Source: Flavipsychrobacter stenotrophus | GTDB taxonomy: Bacteria > Bacteroidota > Bacteroidia > Chitinophagales > Chitinophagaceae | Direction of reading: 5' to 3' | NCBI GenBank assembly: GCA_947371715.1 | Contig: CANBQQ010000014.1 | Span: 1 to 18,768 of the forward strand | DNA length: 18,768 bases | Shown here: positions 16,152 through 18,768 of the stretch, piece after piece | How the letters are laid out: each line of letters starts with the position of its first letter | Numbering within the stretch: the first letter of the stretch is position 1 | Made by a program: the position numbers and the translations under genes | Notes under the pieces: generated by a model | Seen by the model: only the letters and a program-made list of their open reading frames with translations | What the model was told of the DNA's origin: nothing | Databases searched by the model: none

Positions 16152-16169
16152 GATAAAGTTGTAATTTAG
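16142..16169 (+). promoter_or_regulatory. Candidate promoter of the outer-membrane protein gene
   Basis: TTG (16142-16144) is followed after 17 bases by TAATTTAG (16162-16169), one mismatch from TAnnTTTG. It would give a leader of about 40 bases to the ATG at 16216. Its -33 part lies within the divergent OsmC promoter, so RNA polymerase could probably occupy only one at a time. Confidence 0.4.
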
Positions 16170-16215
16170 TTTAATTAATAATGTGCGGTAGAAATTCAGA
16201 TCATTATCTATTCAT

Positions 16216-17037
16216 ATGAACAAGGTACTTGGGGCGTTTATTGGTTTATTAAGCTTGAGTAGCGTAAGCTATGCCCAGCAAGTTGTGTTTTCATCTGATT
16301 CTACCAAAAAAATAGAGCAACCGGAACCGCCGAAAGCGAAGCCAAGACCAGTTAAATTGCCTAAGCCAATTCGTAACGAATTGAGTTTTGGACTGAGGGT
16401 GAATACCAATGGCTGGAGCGTATACACCGACTGGGGTAAGGCTAAGACCAATGATATGAAGCGGGTAGATATGTTTCATAATGTGCTCTATTTGCAAACC
16501 GAATTCACGGAAAAGAAAGATCCTAAAGAAGAAAAAGTAAAGAGTCAGACCATCAGTAACAGGAGCTCCAGCACTTACATATATGGTAAAGTGAATAATT
16601 TTTATGCGCTGAAGATCGGCCTGGGTTATCGTAAGTTGATAGCGGGCAAGCCTGATCCCGGGTGTGTAGCTATTCACTGGGCCACAACCGGTGGTTTTGC
16701 GTTAGGATTGCTGAAGCCCTATTACATAACACTGGTAGGTGGATCTCAAAGCATTAAGTACACAGACATCAACCAGTCTGACTTCCTTGATGAGCGCATT
16801 ATACAGGGCAACTCCGGCTTTAGTAAGGGTATGAATGAAATTCAGTTCGTACCGGGCGGCCACCTTAAATCGGCACTGCATTTTGATTTCTCAGCTAACA
16901 GGAAAAATGTGATCGGCGTAGAAGCCGGTGTCAATGCAGAATTTTACTCTACACCTGTAATGCTAATGGCTAACCAAAAGCCGACATCTGCATTTTACGA
17001 TCTCTTTGTTTCATTCCAGTTTGGTCGTCGTTGGTAG
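16216..17037 (+). CDS. Predicted outer-membrane protein, hypothetical
   Basis: The 273-residue product starts with a signal peptide (MNKVLGAFIGLLSLSSVSYA, cleavage likely before QQ). A Pro/Lys-rich linker follows (residues about 35-52). From residue about 54 the chain shows short alternating strands such as NELSFGLRVNTNGWSVYTDW, FYALKIGLGYRKL, and HFDFSANRKNVIGVEAGVNA. It ends with LFVSFQFGRRW, whose alternating aromatic pattern is usual for barrel proteins. This supports a small outer-membrane beta-barrel, but no named family is recognised. It may form a two-gene unit with the small basic protein 49 bp downstream. Upstream, it is divergent from the OsmC-family gene. Confidence 0.72.
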   Translation: MNKVLGAFIGLLSLSSVSYAQQVVFSSDSTKKIEQPEPPKAKPRPVKLPKPIRNELSFGLRVNTNGWSVYTDWGKAKTNDMKRVDMFHNVLYLQTEFTEKKDPKEEKVKSQTISNRSSSTYIYGKVNNFYALKIGLGYRKLIAGKPDPGCVAIHWATTGGFALGLLKPYYITLVGGSQSIKYTDINQSDFLDERIIQGNSGFSKGMNEIQFVPGGHLKSALHFDFSANRKNVIGVEAGVNAEFYSTPVMLMANQKPTSAFYDLFVSFQFGRRW

Positions 17038-17086
17038 GCGCTTTGAGTGACAATTGAAACCTGAAAGTGTAGCCCAATCCCGTACT

Positions 17087-17281
17087 ATGAAATCTATTGT
17101 CAATATTTGTATCGTTTGCATGCTGATCGTTTTGTCTTTTGCCGCTATGGGCTACATGCCTATTATGGGAAGTGATAGGGATAGAACGATTCGTAAAAAG
17201 AAAAAGAAGGCAGAGATGGTTATTGTCACTGTTATTGATACTGCTACCGGCGAAATAATATCGACCAAAGGAAATAACTGA
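17087..17281 (+). CDS. Small basic membrane or secreted protein, unknown
   Basis: From ATG 17087 the product has 64 residues; a TTG at 17054 would add 11 but is less likely. It opens with a hydrophobic helix (SIVNICIVCMLIVLSFAAMG), then a strongly basic patch RDRTIRKKKKKAE, and ends with a strand-like VIVTVIDTATGEIISTKGNN. The helix could be an uncleaved anchor or a signal peptide. No lipobox is clear. No family is recognised. It sits 49 bp after the outer-membrane protein gene and probably shares its transcript. The coding call rests on the in-frame hydrophobic helix and context only. Confidence 0.55.
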   Translation: MKSIVNICIVCMLIVLSFAAMGYMPIMGSDRDRTIRKKKKKAEMVIVTVIDTATGEIISTKGNN

Positions 17282-17338
17282 TAGCGAATACAGGGCAAGA
17301 TATAGGTCCGAGTGGGTGGATCCTAAATGATTTCTTTC

Positions 17339-17355
17339 GCAAGCGAGACGCTTGC
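17339..17355. repeat. Mini-palindrome F (7-bp stem, AGA loop) upstream of lipA
   Basis: GCAAGCG-AGA-CGCTTGC forms a perfect 7-bp stem with a three-base purine loop. No T-run follows, so it is not a typical terminator. It belongs to the family of similar hairpins listed on both sides of lipA. Confidence 0.75.
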
Positions 17356-17366
17356 ATGTTGTGGGA

Positions 17367-17383
17367 CGAAGCGGGACGCTTCG
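17367..17383. repeat. Mini-palindrome G (7-bp stem, GGA loop) upstream of lipA
   Basis: CGAAGCG-GGA-CGCTTCG is a perfect 7-bp stem, 11 bases after palindrome F. The core AAGCG/CGCTT is shared with F, while the outer pairs and the loop differ. The two together occupy about 45 bp of the roughly 215-bp gap before lipA. Confidence 0.75.
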
Positions 17384-17497
17384 ACCAGTGTTGGTTTTTC
17401 TACTCTATACTTTCTACTTAATATAGATTTTCTCTTTCCCGGTTTGCCCATTTAATTATACTTTTTATGCCCATTTTGGCCTAATTTGCACCCTGAT

Positions 17498-18430
17498 ATG
17501 CAAGAATTGCCGATAATCAGTTCAGTTGATGTGAAAGCTGACACGCGTGTTAAGAAGCCGGACTGGCTTCGCGTAAAATTGCCGATAGGTGAGAACTACC
17601 GCCATGTACGTGGCCTGGTAGATACCCACAAACTACATACTATATGTGAGAGTGGCAATTGCCCTAATATGGGTGAGTGCTGGGGAGAGGGTACTGCTAC
17701 CTTTATGATACTGGGTAACATCTGTACCCGTTCATGCGGTTTCTGTGCGGTGGCTACCGGCCGCCCCGAGCCTGTGGATTGGGATGAGCCGCAGCGTGTG
17801 GCTGAGGCCATTCACCTGATGAAGGTGAAGCATGCCGTGCTTACTTCTGTAGACAGAGACGAACTGAAAGATGGTGGGTCTATCATTTGGGCCAATACTA
17901 TTAAAGCCGTTCGCGCACTGAATCCTGAAACTACATTGGAAACTTTGATACCGGATTTCAGAGGTGACTGGGATAACCTGCAGCGCATCATTGATGTAGC
18001 ACCGGAAGTTGTATCTCATAACCTGGAGACTGTAGAAAGGCTCACTAAGAAGGTGAGGATACAGGCTAAGTATCACCGCAGCCTGGAAGCGCTTCGCCGC
18101 CTTAAAGATGGCGGTATGCGTACCAAAAGCGGCATAATGCTGGGCCTGGGTGAGGAGAAGCATGAGGTATTGCAGTCTCTGCAAGATCTTGCTGATAATG
18201 GAATTGATGTGGTAACACTGGGCCAATATCTGCAGCCGACACAGAAGCACCTGCCTGTAGTTCGTTTTGTACACCCCGATGAGTTTGCTGAGTACCGTGA
18301 AGCCGGCTATAACATGGGTATTGATTATGTAGAAAGCGGTCCGTTGGTTCGATCTTCTTATCATAGTGAAAGGCATGTGATAAAGGGTGAGGGTAGAAGG
18401 AAATGGGAAGAAAGTAAGTTGATTGTGTAA
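17498..18430 (+). CDS. lipA: Lipoyl synthase
   Basis: LipA inserts two sulfur atoms into octanoyl groups on lipoyl-domain proteins, the last step of lipoate synthesis needed by pyruvate and 2-oxoglutarate dehydrogenases and glycine cleavage. The 310-residue protein shows both iron-sulfur sites: the auxiliary cluster motif CESGNCPNMGEC (CX4CX5C; Cys50, 55, 61) and the radical SAM motif CTRSCGFC (CX3CX2C; Cys76, 80, 83). The conserved C-terminal RSSYHS near residue 285 supplies the serine ligand of the auxiliary cluster. RTKSGIMLGLGE and VVTLGQYLQPT are further family landmarks. ATG 17498 is preferred to the in-frame TTG 12 bp upstream. No lipB or dehydrogenase gene lies in the window. It ends 13 bp before a strong terminator and is flanked by the mini-palindrome groups. 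Confidence 0.97.
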   Translation: MQELPIISSVDVKADTRVKKPDWLRVKLPIGENYRHVRGLVDTHKLHTICESGNCPNMGECWGEGTATFMILGNICTRSCGFCAVATGRPEPVDWDEPQRVAEAIHLMKVKHAVLTSVDRDELKDGGSIIWANTIKAVRALNPETTLETLIPDFRGDWDNLQRIIDVAPEVVSHNLETVERLTKKVRIQAKYHRSLEALRRLKDGGMRTKSGIMLGLGEEKHEVLQSLQDLADNGIDVVTLGQYLQPTQKHLPVVRFVHPDEFAEYREAGYNMGIDYVESGPLVRSSYHSERHVIKGEGRRKWEESKLIV

Positions 18431-18443
18431 CGTTTTTTATATT

Positions 18444-18474
18444 AAGGTCGGAGCTGTGGTTCCGACCTTTTTTT
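18444..18474 (+). terminator. Rho-independent terminator after lipA
   Basis: AAGGTCGGA (18444-18452) pairs perfectly with TCCGACCTT (18461-18469), a 9-bp stem with an 8-base loop, running into seven T residues (18468-18474). It starts 13 bp after the lipA stop. Confidence 0.93.
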
Positions 18475-18499
18475 GTGTTTTGTGCTTTGTCTGGCTGCT

Positions 18500-18525
18500 G
18501 TGGAGACGCAATTATGCGTCTCTAC
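18500..18525. repeat. Palindrome A (11-bp stem, ATTA loop)
   Basis: The core GAGACGCA (18503-18510) pairs with TGCGTCTC (18515-18522) around ATTA, and the outer bases GTG/TAC extend the stem to 11 bp with one G-T pair. The AT loop and longer stem set it apart from the other six hairpins. I recall GAGACGC/GCGTCTC palindromes as frequent intergenic repeats in other bacteria, but could not check this here. Confidence 0.8.
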
Positions 18526-18578
18526 CACATGGGTGTTTTGTTGCGATGTGTTTGTTGCTGTTATAGTATGGCACTTTG

Positions 18579-18598
18579 CGGCAATCTGAAGATTGCCG
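18579..18598. repeat. Mini-palindrome B (8-bp stem, TGAA loop)
   Basis: CGGCAATC-TGAA-GATTGCCG is a perfect 8-bp stem. The central TCTGAAGA is identical to that of palindrome C, although the rest of the stem is different. Confidence 0.8.
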
Positions 18599-18608
18599 AC
18601 CGCGATGA

Positions 18609-18626
18609 CGTAGTCTGAAGACTACG
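18609..18626. repeat. Mini-palindrome C (7-bp stem, TGAA loop)
   Basis: CGTAGTC-TGAA-GACTACG is a perfect 7-bp stem flanked by GA on the left and CC on the right. The stem and flanks recur in palindrome E about 100 bp downstream, while the loop is that of B. Confidence 0.8.
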
Positions 18627-18683
18627 CCGAACAAAGGGATGGGAGTTGTTGCTTAGTGCTCTCAAAGAGAACCGGCCCGATGA

Positions 18684-18701
18684 GCCGGTCGGGAGACCGG
18701 C
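18684..18701. repeat. Mini-palindrome D (7-bp stem, GGGA loop) with competing fold
   Basis: GCCGGTC-GGGA-GACCGGC is a perfect 7-bp stem with a GNRA-type tetraloop. Its left arm can instead pair with ACCGGC at 18671-18676 (ACCGGC / GCCGGT, 7-base loop), so two structures compete for the same bases. Confidence 0.75.
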
Positions 18702-18712
18702 GACCGCCAGGA

Positions 18713-18729
18713 CGTAGTCAGAGACTACG
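18713..18729. repeat. Mini-palindrome E (7-bp stem, AGA loop)
   Basis: CGTAGTC-AGA-GACTACG has the same stem and flanks (GA before, CC after) as palindrome C, but a three-base AGA loop like palindrome F. The match covers 9 bases on each side of the loop, so C and E are copies of one element with different loops. Confidence 0.8.
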
Positions 18730-18768
18730 CCCAGCATTCGATTTGAAGGAATTCCACAACTATTCCGC

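Larger units (their letters stand above)
18431..18768. other. Gene-free 338-bp tail rich in palindromes
   Basis: After lipA no frame with convincing coding character was seen to the window edge. The stretch holds the lipA terminator and five further palindromes (A at 18500, B at 18579, C at 18609, D at 18684, E at 18713). No tRNA cloverleaf was found. The next gene presumably starts beyond the right edge. Confidence 0.75.

Noticed and set aside
16216..17281. Toxin-antitoxin pair
   Set aside because: The larger product has a signal peptide and barrel-like strands and the smaller a membrane helix; neither resembles a toxin or antitoxin.
18579..18729. CRISPR array from repeated palindromes
   Set aside because: The hairpins have different stem sequences, different lengths and irregular spacing, and no cas gene is present.
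18661..18740. tRNA or structured RNA gene
   Set aside because: The GC-rich hairpins do not form a cloverleaf, and no T-loop GGTTCRA or CCA end is in place; they fit the mini-palindrome family.

Overview
The window looks like chromosomal DNA from a Bacteroidota species, most likely a Chitinophagaceae-type organism. The support is indirect. Most starts lack a Shine-Dalgarno sequence, and several genes carry TTTG / TAnnTTTG-like promoter elements. There are outer-membrane beta-barrel proteins typical of the phylum, a DUF2851 protein, and a potassium-dependent type membrane pyrophosphatase. No phage, transposase, CRISPR array, rRNA or tRNA gene was seen. The content is mainly housekeeping and cell-envelope genes.

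Layout, left to right. A beta-barrel protein with a very long, His-rich and Asn/Thr/Ala-rich linker enters from the left edge (its start lies outside) and ends at a strong terminator near 2042-2073. A minus-strand cluster follows, transcribed from right to left: a GT39-type glycosyltransferase with a TPR-like tail, an RsmF-like rRNA m5C methyltransferase with a TTG start, a secreted LysM plus double-psi-barrel-like protein, and a heptosyltransferase-like GT9 enzyme. Next on the minus strand is a monocistronic membrane pyrophosphatase gene (hppA) with its own terminator. A divergent SanA/YdcF-like gene (plus) meets a MurU-like nucleotidyltransferase (minus) tail to tail. From about 11.9 kb the plus strand carries an unknown membrane protein, a DedA protein, an MFS transporter and DUF2851, the last three closely spaced. 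An OsmC-family gene lies on the minus strand, overlapping the DUF2851 end by 17 bp. An overlapping divergent promoter region then leads to a predicted outer-membrane protein and a small basic membrane protein. The last gene is lipA (lipoyl synthase), followed by a clear terminator.

How the genes relate. Many act on the envelope: GT9 and GT39 (surface glycan assembly), LysM protein (peptidoglycan), MurU-like enzyme (cell-wall sugar recycling or nucleotide-sugar supply), SanA-like and DedA (membrane integrity and lipid carrier), and two barrel proteins. The pyrophosphatase, RsmF-like enzyme and LipA are core energy, translation and cofactor functions.

The least ordinary feature is not a gene. 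The intergenic DNA on both sides of lipA holds seven small perfect or near-perfect palindromes. Six of them share one design: a 7-8 bp stem of variable sequence closed by a 3-4 nt purine-rich loop ending in A. They look like a dispersed mini-hairpin family. I found no convincing new defence or biosynthetic system.
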